A stretch of 64,000 nt of DNA from Rotaria socialis (taxonomy: Eukaryota; Rotifera; Eurotatoria; Philodinida; Philodinidae), in assembly GCA_905331475.1 (NCBI GenBank), contig CAJNYU010001305.1:124001-188000 (forward strand). The letters run 5' to 3'. Made by a program: the position numbers and the translations under genes. Positions 13,344 through 25,009 of this stretch are shown in pieces; positions within the stretch are counted from its first letter, which is position 1; every line of letters begins with the position of its first letter. The notes under the pieces are model-generated. The model was not told the origin of the DNA, searched no databases, and saw only the letters and a list, made by a program, of their open reading frames with translations.

Positions 13344-14124
13344 ATGTTTTCAATTCTGATTGCTGGTCGATTAGTAAGATTCTCTCACACTAGTTAACAA
13401 TTTCAAAAATAATACATTGATTATTAATGTGTAGCCACAAATCAATTTTCAACAAGTGAGCGAAACACAATTTGTAATTCCGATATCGGATATTGATCAT
13501 GTAAATCATCTTGTTGTGTTTATGACTGGTCAAATTCCATTTCCTGAAAATTACGGGGGTGGTGGCAAGTATTATGTAATTAATATTTACTCGATTTTTA
13601 TTTTTTTTCTCGAATATTTCTCCATATTTTAGTTTACTTTAGTTGGCCAAGTGCAGAAGGGCCATCATGGATTTTTCTTGGAAAAATAACAAATGTAAAG
13701 CCAAGTGCAATTTTTAAAATTGGCAAAATAAAAGGTTTTTTATCATTTTTTTTCTTTACAAAGTCTCGGAAAATAATTTTTTTATTTAGATATAGAATCT
13801 AAAATTGGCTCTTCACTAGCACCTACTCTATTCAGTGGATTTCAACATCAAACAGCCATTCCAACGGATGGTTTATTAGGTATAAGTGTTGAACCTTTAA
13901 GCCAACTTGATCAACAAATTCAACCCCACGATATAACACCATCTACAGTTGCATCAAATGTTGAATTTGTATCAAAAATGCTCAATAATTTTGTTAATTA
14001 TGTAACATCATTTGTTCAAAATGTTCCTGGCACATCGGAACAAATTGTTCCATTAAGTATTATTCAAACGTGGTATAATAATTTTCAACGACGCATCACA
14101 GAAAATCCTAACTTTTGGAGATAA
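13344..14124 (+). CDS. HIKESHI: Hikeshi (HSP70 nuclear import carrier)
   Basis: Four exons: 13344-13373, 13435-13564, 13633-13734 and 13790-14124. The protein begins [10 protein letters not shown], matching the Hikeshi/OPI10 start (MFGCLVAGRLV), and continues with [20 protein letters not shown]-like sequence, [33 protein letters not shown], then [14 protein letters not shown] and the C-terminal [16 protein letters not shown] and [16 protein letters not shown]. Hikeshi carries ATP-bound HSP70 through the nuclear pore during heat stress. Total length of about 198 residues equals the family norm (197). Intron 2 is best explained by a GC donor (GCAAGT at 13565), which restores the conserved Gly-Gly-Gly-Val-Tyr-Phe run. 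RPS21 follows 173 bp downstream. An AATAAA lies about 20 nt after the stop. Confidence 0.95.
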
Positions 14125-14297
14125 CATTTTTTTGATAACAACTTAAATAAAAGTTTCCTTTAAATTTGCATTGATTTTTTTCTTTCTTTGCCTTTATTTG
14201 TTAGTAGAAGAGAAAAACAAAGATTTCTTTTACGTTCAAATGTTTCAGATATTCATATATAAAACTTGTCCATATCAATAAAAACAAGATTTAAAAC
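14125..14297 (+). promoter_or_regulatory. Hikeshi-RPS21 spacer with AATAAA and acceptor-like site
   Basis: The 173-bp spacer has AATAAA near 14146 (Hikeshi polyadenylation) and TGTTTCAG ending at 14248, 49 nt before the RPS21 ATG. This order, polyA signal then acceptor, is what polycistronic processing with trans-splicing would use. Confidence 0.4.
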
Positions 14298-14579
14298 ATG
14301 CAAAATACAGACGGAGTACCAACAACAGAACAAATTGAATTATATGTTCCAAGAAAATGTGCTGCCAGTAATAAAATCATCGCAGCTAAAGATCATGCTG
14401 CTATTCAATTGGATATTGCTGAAGTTGATGAACATACAGGACGAATTACAGGAAAAAACCGTACATATGCCTTATGTGGCTCAATTCGAATGATGGGTGA
14501 AGGAGATGATTCAATTTTACGATTGGCTGCAAGAGATGGTTTTGTTGGAAAAGGATATTTTGCTAAAGAATCAAAATAA
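14298..14579 (+). CDS. RPS21: 40S ribosomal protein S21 (eS21)
   Basis: Single exon, 93 residues. The opening MQNTDG, then [51 protein letters not shown] and the closing [14 protein letters not shown] match eS21 along its whole length (83-residue human protein, with a slightly extended C-terminus here). It is a component of the small cytosolic ribosomal subunit, involved in 18S rRNA end maturation. It is the last member of the CIR1-Hikeshi-RPS21 cluster. Another frame overlaps the same bases but is a shadow. Confidence 0.97.
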   Translation: MQNTDGVPTTEQIELYVPRKCAASNKIIAAKDHAAIQLDIAEVDEHTGRITGKNRTYALCGSIRMMGEGDDSILRLAARDGFVGKGYFAKESK

Positions 14580-17072
14580 ATAAACAAAATATTTTCTTTT
14601 CAATAAGCAGCGATTTAAATCTCTTATCTTTGTTTTTTTTTTATGTTTCAATCTTTTTCGTTGTTACACATTAAAAAAAATAAGAAAAAGAGAAAAATAA
14701 AATAAGAAGAAAATTTTTATTAAAAAATATTTTTGATTCATCGATTACCTCAATTGGAGATTAGACTTTATAATATTTCTAGGAAGAAAATGAATTTCTC
14801 GGAACTGAATATACAACGAAAGAGTTCTGTACTACAAATAAAACAATTTCGTTTTACACAAAGTTTCTTTAAAGATATTTCGCATTTGTTTTAAAACTAA
14901 TAATGAACAGAAAAGAAGTTGTCAGTCAAAATCAAATCTGCCAAGTCTGATATCGTATTGCGAATAACATTTTATCTCTTTTAAAAATAGAAATAATATT
15001 AATATCGATGAAGATGAAATTACAAGATCGTATCATCATATTAATTTCTATTTCAAATAGTCGAGAGAAAATTAAAACTTATCTAAATTCGTTAAAAACA
15101 TTGTGCTGACAATTCTATGAAAGAACAAATTTTTCTAAATAGTATTTCATTATTTTCAAGTTCATTGGTACAATTCAAAATCTATCGTAATCATTTCTTC
15201 TATATTTTAATAACATAAACCGTTCTTAGATAACTCTAAAAGAAACAAACAACAACAATTATTGAATATATTCTCATGGTTTTATAGATATCTGGAGTTA
15301 TCAATAGTCACATCAAACCTTCAAAGGTTTATTATATGGTCATCAAATTCAAGAAATTTTCCATCTGATATTATGAAAAACAGAATATTAAATTGTTATT
15401 ATGGACCCATATTTTGAATAGAGTTATAGAAGTGATTCACTTTAGGCAAATACCAATGTGCCTGTTGTTTGCTACATAAAAATATAACGTGTATACCATA
15501 TTTCTTATCTACTTATAGTTTGTTCGAATACTATCTAATGTCAAGCTGAATAGAATCGTATATGGCTTTAAATTATTTGAAAAAATAATAATAAGGAAGT
15601 TTTCTCCTACGACATAACATTTCACACCTTTTATTTATATTAAAAATAATCTATCTCTAGCTTTAGTTGCAGAAATATTTGCTAAATTAAACATACAGCA
15701 TTCATTGAATAATCTTCAATGCAGTGTAATACAAATCAGCACTCGTTTGAATTTGATTTATATTTATGATTTAAAGAAAAAAAGACTTCAATCAATAAGA
15801 TCACTATTGAAATAAAATAAGAGGGACCCGTTTACATTAAGAATATTGAAAAGTAAAAAATAAAAATTTTCATTTGATAGAAACTTTTTTTTTCTAATCA
15901 AAACCCTGATCAACTAATGTAACTTGTTTCATCTTTTCGACTGGTATTTTTTCTTCTTTTCTTTTACTGATACCATGTCAACATTGTCATTATTATAAGT
16001 TTGTGCACTGAAAAGACATTTTTTTTTATTTGCCATTTATCTTATTCAATAACTTATTTTACGGTAAAAAAAAACCAAAAGGAATATTCTCGTTTCTTGT
16101 TTATAAAAGTCAGATTCTTTTTTTTCATTAAAATACTAGTATGTTACTTTATACAAAATTATTTAAACTATTATTATAGTATCAAATGATTATTAGTTTG
16201 TAGACATCATAAAATTTTCGAGCAAAATTGGTTTTGTTTTCGTTTTAAAAGAATTCATAAAGATATTTCTATGATTCAATGAATGTATTTTGTTGAAATT
16301 ATAAATATAGCAATCATAAAAAGTATTTATTATTGTTATTTATAGCACATACTCTTTCATGATTGTATTTTCTTATTTATTTTTGCAATCGAATAGATTC
16401 TATTTTTAAATGAAAAATCAAATTTTTCAATTCCTAAAATTTAGCCTTTTGTTTATTGTCTATGACTCATTAAGCATATATTGGCTAAAAGCTGGTAAAG
16501 AATCAGCTGTTTTTGTTTATCAGCTGTTCGTTAATAAATGATTGGTTGTGAATTCTGCCATCCGAAGAATTGATGTTCGTCCATCATCATTCCTCCTCCT
16601 TTCGTTTATTTCACTCGTCCGATGTAATGGATGGAGGAAACCAACTCCGTCTCTTTCTCTAGATTAGTAAAAAAAGAAGAACAATACAGCTGTTTGTTTT
16701 CGAACGAGTGTATGTGTGTTGTTACTTCTCTTTGGTGTGTTATGCGTACTAGAAGCATCATCACATACACATACACGTGAATCACAATAAACAAGAGAGA
16801 GAGAAAAGTGAACACACACGTACACGTCCGCCGCCGTCCTCTTCTTCTCTCTCTGCTCTGCTCTGCTGTCTGTCTCTTCACTCTGCTAGTTAAATAGGCA
16901 GTGGTGGGAAGAAAGGTTTGCCTGACATCATCATCACAAAATATACGCAACAAAACATCTATTGAAATAAGTACGATTTTTTTATTTACCGTGATTAAGA
17001 GTATAAAAAAAGAAAAGAAAACAAAATATTGTTTATTTACTTATTTATTTATTTATTTTTTATGATAGAAGA
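14580..17072. other. Intergenic interval, includes Roquin upstream region
   Basis: No coding exon is recognisable in about 2.5 kb. The last 550 bp are less AT-rich, with CAGCTG motifs near 16503 and 16520, a CT/GA-rich stretch around 16795-16860 and a TTTA run just before the Roquin start. This is the probable promoter and 5' UTR of Roquin, possibly with a 5' UTR intron ending TTATGATAG four nt before the ATG. The minus-strand frame at 16606-16953 is not supported. Confidence 0.45.
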
Positions 17073-20000
17073 ATGTCTCCATCAAGTCAATCGGCTCAAT
17101 CGTATTACAATGAATTTTTACGTTGTGCTATATGTTCACATGATTTTGAATATGAAAATTATTTATATCGTCCAATAACATTATCAATATGTGGCCATAC
17201 AATGTGTGGACAATGTATTGATATTATTTGTAATCAAACAAAATGTCCACAAGATCAAATTTCATTTGGTATGAATAATACACCCATTGATCAGTTGCCA
17301 ACAAATTATCCATTATTATCTCTTATTTATGATCCAATGAAAGTAAACATAGACCAATATAAATGAATGTTTTTATTTATTAATTTATTAATCTTCTTTA
17401 TTTAGTTACCTGAAGATATTGAACAACGTTACGATCAATGTTTAGCTTATATGAAGCTTGATGATGAAACGAAATCATTTTTTTGTCGTACACAAACAAT
17501 TCTTAATGATATTGCAATTTCAATTAAACCAATACGTAATATCAAAAAAATGGATTTGAAACATCTTTATTTGTTTTATTTTCTAGTAAATGATAAAGAA
17601 TGCCAATCAGTTCTAAGTCGTCCGATGATACGTAAAATATTTAGTGTATTAAACTGCCAATATATTGATCGTGAAGGGCGTTTAAAAGCTCTTAAAGCAG
17701 CACGTAGTCTTGGCGAACGTACATGTATTGATTTTATTCTTCATCATCAAAATCCTCAACAATTAACAGCTAATCTTTGGTCAGCTGTTCGTTCACGTGG
17801 TTGTCAATTTCTTGGACCAGGTAAACATTGTGTTTTGTTTTCTCGTAAAATTTTCTGTTTGTTTTTTTCTTTAGCTATGCAAGAAGAAGTATTAAAATTA
17901 ATTCTATTAGCACTTGAAGATGGTTCAGCATTATCACGTAAAGTTCTTGTTCTATTTGTCGTACAAAAATTAGCACCACAATATCCGCGTGCAAGTAAAA
18001 CAAGCGTTGGACATGTTGTACAATTACTTTATCGTGCATCTTGCTTCAAGGTAAATAAGAAAAAATGTTTTTTTGAATAACTGTACTTTGGACTTTGAAT
18101 GTTAGGTACAAAAACGTGAAGAAGAATCTTCGTTAATGCAACTTAAATCAGAATTTAGAAATTACGAAAGTCTTCGTCGCGAGCATGATTCACAAATTAT
18201 TCAAATTGCTATGGAAGCTGGTAAATAAAATCATATTTTCTAAATCGAACAAAAATTGTTGAACGTATTCTACGCTAGTTCAAAATTTTCAAAAAGATCA
18301 ATTGTATTTCTGCCAGAATAATTTAAATATTGAAAATTAGAATTTCTATAGGTTCGACTTTCAATAGTGAACATTCACTATCGAGAGTCTAGATAATGGA
18401 GTAAAGAAAAATTGTACTATTCATAGTTACTTCTGTTTCCATCGAATATAAAAACTAAATTTCTACATTGAAAAACAACAACAACTTGCAGATTAGAATA
18501 TGAAAAGAAAAATTTTTCCTATAATGATTATTTTGACACATAAACAAGATGATCTTGGTAATACTTGAATTTAAAAGCAAGATTCATTTAAAAAATATTT
18601 ATCTGTTAAATATTCAAAAACGTTGAGTGTCTCTTTCGTATGATAGATCAGTCAACGTATAATAATATAATGTTTTTGTATTCATATTAATTATACAAAA
18701 GCACAAATAAAATACAGTAATATCAAGTTAACTCGATTAATATTTGTTTTTGTTTCTGAAAAAGGTCTTCGTATATCACCTGAACAATGGTCATCACTAT
18801 TATACGGTGATACACAACATAAGTCATCCATGCAATCAATAATAGATAAATTATCTACACCAGCTTCATTTTCTCAAGCAATCCAAGAATTTTTAATTGT
18901 TTTACAACGTGCCGGAGATACATCGAAGTATTTGTCGTTATTAAAAACAGAATTTGAATTTTTATCACAGATTGATTTTGGAAATAATGAACAACAAATT
19001 AGTTTAACTGATAATCAACAAGAGAATTCGACTTGGCCATCGATTGTACAAGCTTTACAATGCGTTAAAACAGTTCTAAAATCTTTATTTGACTTTAATC
19101 AACAAGAATCAAAAAATAATTATAATAATAATAAAAATCATCATTATCATCATCGTTCATATGATTTATCATCAACAGCATTTACATCATCGACATCATG
19201 TTCTTCACCCATGACTGTTTCACCGTTAGGTGGTAGTAGTACTACGTCAGAAAATCATCTACAAACATCACTACACAATCAAATCAAATACAAGGTCTTT
19301 AGATTTTATGTTTATTTTCAAGCAGTTTTTCTATTATTTAAGACAATTTGCTGCTATTAAATAATTATTTGAGAGAGATTTCTATTATTATTATTCTAAG
19401 AATAGAAAGGCAAAGTAAAGAATAGTATCTTGTAGAAAATTGTAAGATAGTCTTGAGTTCAACATTTGGGTTTTTAAAAACTTACATTGTTTTCTAGAAT
19501 TTTTGAAGCAAAACATTGAACTTGATAGTTTCTTAATTTTTTTAAATTGTAAGTTATCTAGATAGATAGATAATTTCCTTATGGTTGCATGTGCTATCCA
19601 GACTTATCGTTTTAGAGGGTCAACATAAAATTTCTGAAAGTCAAACATCCAAGTTAGAAAGTATCGATACATAGTAAAGAATTTAAAAGTCATAAAAATC
19701 TTATTGAACCAATTTGTGGTTTAGATCAGTAATGATTTCGCTCTATCTCTCGACTACTGATACTGATTGAACATAAATTGAAATAATAATAAAACTTAGA
19801 ATGAAAAATCTTCAACAGCGCAGATTGAGAAAACACGTGTGTTGAATATTTGTAATCATATGATAATAGTTTCAATTTTTTGAATGACTCATTTTTTAAA
19901 CTTTCATGATAAAGATTAATAAAAAACAATCTGCACGAGCGATAAAAATAGTTTTAATTAGCAAATAATAAAAATTTAGGTATCCATGTGTCGGGATTTT

Positions 20001-22151
20001 GTACAAAAGCAATCATGTCCACGTGGTGTTCATTGCACATTTGCACATTCAAAAGCTGAAATGGACAAATATCGTGCTAAAAGTCGTCATTCAAATGGAC
20101 CAGTATTAACAACAAATTCATCAAATAATAATTCTCCTTCTCAACCAACTTTACATGCAACTACTACAGGTCCTTTACCAATATTTACAACAGTAAATGG
20201 TGCGAATTTAATTCGACCAATGCCTCCAACATTATTACCTTTATGGAATCCACAACAATCACAACATGTTATTCAAGAAATACCACAACAACATCATCAT
20301 CAGTATGATAAATACGCCATAAATTAAATTTCTAGTATAATTAAATTTTTAGTCATTACTATCATCCTTCACAAATTCCTGCATCAATTCTTCAAATACA
20401 TGGACATCCAACAAACACAACATATGAACAACAAACAAATAATCAGAATAATAGCTCAAGTCAAATTCCGGTGATTGCAGCAGCTGCTCAAGCTATTCTT
20501 GAACAAAACAATGCTGCTGCTGCTGCTGCATTTGCTGCAAATGCTTTTTATCGTTTTCAACACCAACAAAATTCTTCAATGCCATATAATCAAAATCAAA
20601 CAATGGTTAGAAAAATCACTATTTTTTTCTCTACAGCATATTTTCTTCGCAAACGAACTACTTCGAAGGATATTGAAACTAATGGTTGATATTGCTCTGG
20701 CTATTATTCGAATGTTTCTCGAAAAATTATCATGAGTGTAGCCTGTTAAAGTGATTCTGAATCTAGTAATTGAAATTCGAAGATGTTGAACTTGACAGAT
20801 TTTGGTTCGCTGATAGCCTATTCAGTATAGGCTAGTCACAATACATACGGAAAAATAGGCAAAAGCATCTTGTATCGTCAAGACGAATGTCTCAAATCGA
20901 TAAGCGAAATTTAGTGACAGTATCAAATCATGGTTCGAGTTGACGGACTATAGTTTTGTGAACATATGTTTTATAACTAATATCAACTTCTTTTCATATT
21001 TTATTCTGTCACATTAATTAGTTGTAACTTTGTTTTGATAATTTTAGATTGCTCAACAACAACAATCTTTATTATCTCGACCTTGTAATTATTTTTATTG
21101 TATAAAAAAAAACTCATGGTTATCAAATATGTGTGATTTAGATATTCAAACAACAAATACAAATGCTGGACAACAATCATCAAATTCTATGCAACAACGT
21201 ACTAGCAGGTTTTAGTTTTATCTTTTTTTTATAATACAAATTATTAGAGTTTGATTTATTTGATTTCAGTTATACAGAGACACGTTATTCATCATTATCA
21301 GATCAGCATAGTAATCATCAATCGACACCTAATTTCGCTAATATTGAAGTAAATTGATTTATTTTCTCTGATTAAACAACAAAAGAACTCGATCTATTCA
21401 TATTTTTTTTCACAAAGGATTTACGTTTACCATCTGTAATACAGCTTAATGGTAATAATAATTCAACAGATAATACAAATATAAATCAACGCAATTATTC
21501 AGTTCTACAAACGATTCCTGCAAGTATGTTGATCATTTTTAACTTATTTTTGTAATTAAAAAGAAACAAATATATATTTTAGAAAATGATGATAATCATT
21601 TGTATTTTCCATCAATGAATAATAATACAGCTAATTTAAATCGTCAACAACAAACATTTCTAAATGGTACTACTAATCATAATGGATTATTTCATGATAT
21701 TCTATTAAACAACAACAACAACAATAATAATAATAATAATAATAATTCAAGTAATCCTATTACATCGTTATCAGCAAATACTTTGATTAATAATCGACAA
21801 CAGTCATATAAACCATCTTCAACAGTGGCATTTCCTCCACAACAACAACAACAACAACAAATACGTAATGACGAGAATGTATTTCATAATAATAATCAAT
21901 ATACCAGCAGTGTATGTATTTTATCTTAGCAGTGCAATTGAATTTCTTTTTACTATTGTTAGTTCGAGGATGATGATTATGCGTTAGTTAATGTAACGAA
22001 TAATGCTGCGAATGGTGGTGTTGGTGGTTCAAATTCAAATGATAGTAGTTTTTTCTACTTCGGCTCTACCAATGCACATGCAACAGCTGCCTATAATTTC
22101 TATCATCCAAACTCGCCATTAGGCGGTAATGGTCACTCACTCAAAGCATAG
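17073..22151 (+). CDS. RC3H1: Roquin-family RING/ROQ/CCCH RNA-binding protein
   Basis: Multi-exon gene. Exon 1 encodes a RING finger ([12 protein letters not shown]...[13 protein letters not shown]...TKCPQDQ). It is followed by the ROQ core: [132 protein letters not shown] and [19 protein letters not shown] zinc finger ([21 protein letters not shown]) starts at 19986. This order is diagnostic of Roquin-1/2, which bind constitutive-decay stem-loops in mRNA 3' UTRs, recruit CCR4-NOT and carry E3 ligase activity. The C-terminal half is low-complexity (Gln/Asn/His, an Ala tract, poly-Asn near 21711-21745). Larger introns lie at about 18222-18763, 19294-19979 and 20605-21047. The stop is at 22149-22151. 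Confidence 0.95.
21711..21750 (+). repeat. AAC/AAT trinucleotide run coding poly-Asn in Roquin
   Basis: Uninterrupted AAC then AAT codons give a run of about 13 asparagines inside the Roquin C-terminal coding region. A second CAA run near 21838-21859 encodes poly-Gln. Both could vary in length between alleles. Confidence 0.8.
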
Positions 22152-23270
22152 CAGTTAGTTTAGTAGTGTGTTTCTTTTCTTTTCTTTTCTCGGCAGCGAC
22201 ATTGCGTTACCGGGGAATAAATGTAGCCTTCTTCTATTCTTTTGTTCTTTCTTTCGATATATTTATTCTTTGATAATGATGCCAATACCAATGTTCGCTG
22301 GTCGATTCTTCTTTTCTTTTTCGAACACAACAACATAAAAAACGTAAGCTCATATGCATTGAGCATTGTCTCTCTCCTCATTCTCTCCTTTTTGTTCTCT
22401 TTCTCTTTGTTTCTCATTTTGTGTTGTTGTTTTTAAAACAGTGACATGTTCGACCTCTCGTTCTCCTTTTATTATCATATATCACATATATAAATATATA
22501 TATACGTGCGCATTCGAGATAGTAAACCAAGAAACAAGCAAAGTTTGGTGATTTTTCGTTTTTTTCTCTTTTTGTTTTTTTTCATCTATTTTGCGCTCTC
22601 ATTCTTGTCTATTAAAACATTTACTTGATTTCATTGCTATTATTCTCTGCTATCCACTATCTCTTTTTTCCTTGTTCTCTATCTATTTATTTCTTCTACT
22701 ACTGTAGTTTGTCTTCGTTCTTATGTATTTATGTTACAAAAAGGAAGCCAGTTCGATGGTTGTTTGTGCTAATGGAAGAAAGAGAAAAGTTATATATATT
22801 TAAAATAGAAGAAGACGAAGAGGATGAGCTTATATTAGTTCTCTTTAATTTTTTATTCATAAAAAAAACTCGTACAAATCGCTAAAGTTTATGAGGCATA
22901 AATGGCAATTATTTTTGCCTTCTGAATAAAAGAATTCTGCACATTTGCCTTTTGAAATTAAAATGTTTCTTGAAAAGTTCCTACTACATCATGTTTATCA
23001 AAGTAAAAATCGACTAGTGCCAAACGGCTGACTATTAGAAGTTTTCATCAATTTGTAATTTATATTGAATACAATAAACAATATGTCCTGTGCAATGATG
23101 GTGATATCATCATATTATGATGCCTCTACTTAGCTTCTCTACAATGCAGTGGATGCTTAACTACAATAGCTAATCCGAATTAAATTTCATTGTTGGAACT
23201 TTTTCTATAGTTCTTATTTGACAAGGAAAACAGAAAAATGTTAAACAACTTCAGATATAATTCTTTTTTG

Positions 23271-23755
23271 TGTACTCAAAAAAAAAGAGTACACTATAGA
23301 ATCGGTCAGTGTGTCCGCCCGGCCGTCCGTTTATTCGATAACTCTTCACAATTACATTCGATTGAGCTGAATTTTTGTGCACAGAATTGTCTCATCAATA
23401 TCTAGGTCGAGTTCGAAGATGAGAAGGATCCGTCAAGAAATGGCTGAGTTGTCGAAAAAATTGTCATTTTTGATCAGACCATCCCTGAGGGGGAGTACAG
23501 GGATTTTTCAAAAAAAAAATTTTCTCAGAATTATTCACAACATATATAAATCGACTCAGTTTTTAACGCTGATTCTAAATCTGATATTAGTTTTGAACTA
23601 AGTCATAGCTTTCTAACGAAACATCGCCTGAAAAACGTCTCAAAATTCACAAAAACTCCATCCAGAAATCAAATTGTCTAGTTTCTCATGATAATTTTCG
23701 TGTTCAGGCATTCTAGAATGACTCATATGTCGCATGCACTTTTTGCAGTACACAT
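23271..23755. repeat. Putative non-autonomous repeat element
   Basis: This block is less AT-rich than its surroundings. It opens with a perfect short hairpin (GTGTACTC, nine A, GAGTACAC), then a GTGTCCGCCCGGCCGTCCG tract unlike anything nearby, and contains a reading frame without recognisable domains. TGTGTACT near its start and AGTACACA near 23748-23755 could be 8-bp inverted ends. No target-site duplication was established, so the borders are tentative. Confidence 0.35.
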
Positions 23756-24012
23756 AACTCTCGGATGAAATCCGAAGTTTCCACATTTATTTTTACATTT
23801 ACATGCACATTTACTAGACAAACAATCAAAAGTAACTGAACTCGTCAGCTTATGTAAAAATAGTACTAAAGAATAGGCCATTGTTTTCCGTTCGTTGTTA
23901 TTCTACCCATTCGATTTAGATTATGATATCACTCTTTACACTGTTTTTGATCAAAAAGATGTCAGAAACATATATTAAGTTCTACTCTATAAAATTTTTA
24001 TTTGTATGAGCT

Positions 24013-24160
24013 ACACCCTACTTATACCCTAAATATTGTTTTTTGTAACCTTACCCTACCCTGCCCTACGAGCTTTATACCCTAACCCTGCCCTGCCCTA
24101 CGAGTTTTGTACCCTAGCCCTATCCTGCCCTACAGGGCAGGGTAGGGTAGGGTAGGACAA
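24013..24160. repeat. CCCTA/CCTGCCCTA repeat with central inversion
   Basis: C-rich units (ACCCTA, CCCTGCCCTACGAG) recur in two to three copies. The strand bias then flips at a perfect palindrome, CCTGCCCT-AC-AGGGCAGG (24124-24141), and continues as AGGGT units. The outer parts also pair: AACCTT-CCCTACCC on the left against GGGTAGGACAAGGTT on the right. The whole block can therefore fold on itself. It looks like an inverted-repeat element rather than a telomere array. Confidence 0.6.
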
Positions 24161-24326
24161 GGTTGACCTGCAGGACTCTAAATTAGGCTTATTAAGTTGT
24201 CTTGTGGTAATGTATACATATGCGATTGCCAAAGAATTGAATTTTATTAAAAGTATTCGAATGCCTACGTCATAGTAGAACATTAGTAATATTCAGAACA
24301 GTATTTTCTTCTATTGATTGTAGAAA

Positions 24327-24347
24327 AGAGAGAGAGAGAGAGAGAGA
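24327..24347. repeat. (AG)n microsatellite
   Basis: About ten uninterrupted AG dinucleotides upstream of the CRACR2A-like gene. Confidence 0.9.
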
Positions 24348-25009
24348 AACATTATGGGTGACGTCTTCAGAGCAAAACATTTAATACCACTCTATTTGAT
24401 CGAGATGATTTCATGGCACCAGCTGTTGTTATTGTTCAGATTCCTTATTAATTCGTTTTCTCTTTTTCGTTCTATTTTCGTGCTCAGATCGATTAGAGTT
24501 GAAAACAAAAAAAATAAAAAATGATGAATAGAACGATAAAACAAAAAAAGAACATTTAGATAAAAAAAAATAGTACAAAAACGTATTCATGTATGTGTAC
24601 AGATATCGATAAATGATATCTTCGGAGACTGCGTTTCAGAATTGCTTTTGTTCGATCTTAAATTTTCGTTCCATTCCGACGAAAACTTTCAGTAGCTTTC
24701 TTCTAGTTAAACCAAAACAAAAAGGCGACAGATCCCAGAGTGTATCCAGGTAGGACTCGAACGATGATGGAAAAAGAACAACAAAATTGCTTCGATTGGA
24801 ATCATGTGTCGAGTAGACCTTGTAGGTGGGCGTAGAATACAGAAATGCCTACGTATGAGTGACAGCTGTTTAGAACATTAAACACAAAGTATGGCAAAAG
24901 AGAAAAATCGATGAATACTTTCACTTCATAAGAGCGTATGTAATGATGAATATTTTTCTTTAAAATTTAGATATCATTTATTTTGTACATAAAATAAATA
25001 AAATCAATC

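Larger units (their letters stand above)
22152..25009. other. Roquin 3' flank and repeat-bearing intergenic region
   Basis: The first 700 bp or so are T-rich and probably Roquin 3' UTR, with AATAAA near 22925. Further on are a repeat-like block at about 23271-23755, a CCCTA/CCTGCCCTA repeat at 24013-24160 and an AG microsatellite at 24327-24347. No exon is recognised before the CRACR2A start. Confidence 0.5.

Noticed and set aside
16606-16953. 115-residue minus-strand frame upstream of Roquin
   Set aside because: Low-complexity Arg-rich and Val/Tyr-rich sequence from CA/CT-rich promoter DNA; no domain.
24013-24160. Interstitial telomere array
   Set aside because: Units are irregular and invert at a palindrome; the copy number is too low for a telomere tract.
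24721-24800. GTTCGAGTCC-like T-loop on the minus strand suggesting a tRNA
   Set aside because: The flanking bases do not form a T-stem, and no acceptor or D-arm could be found at the right distances.
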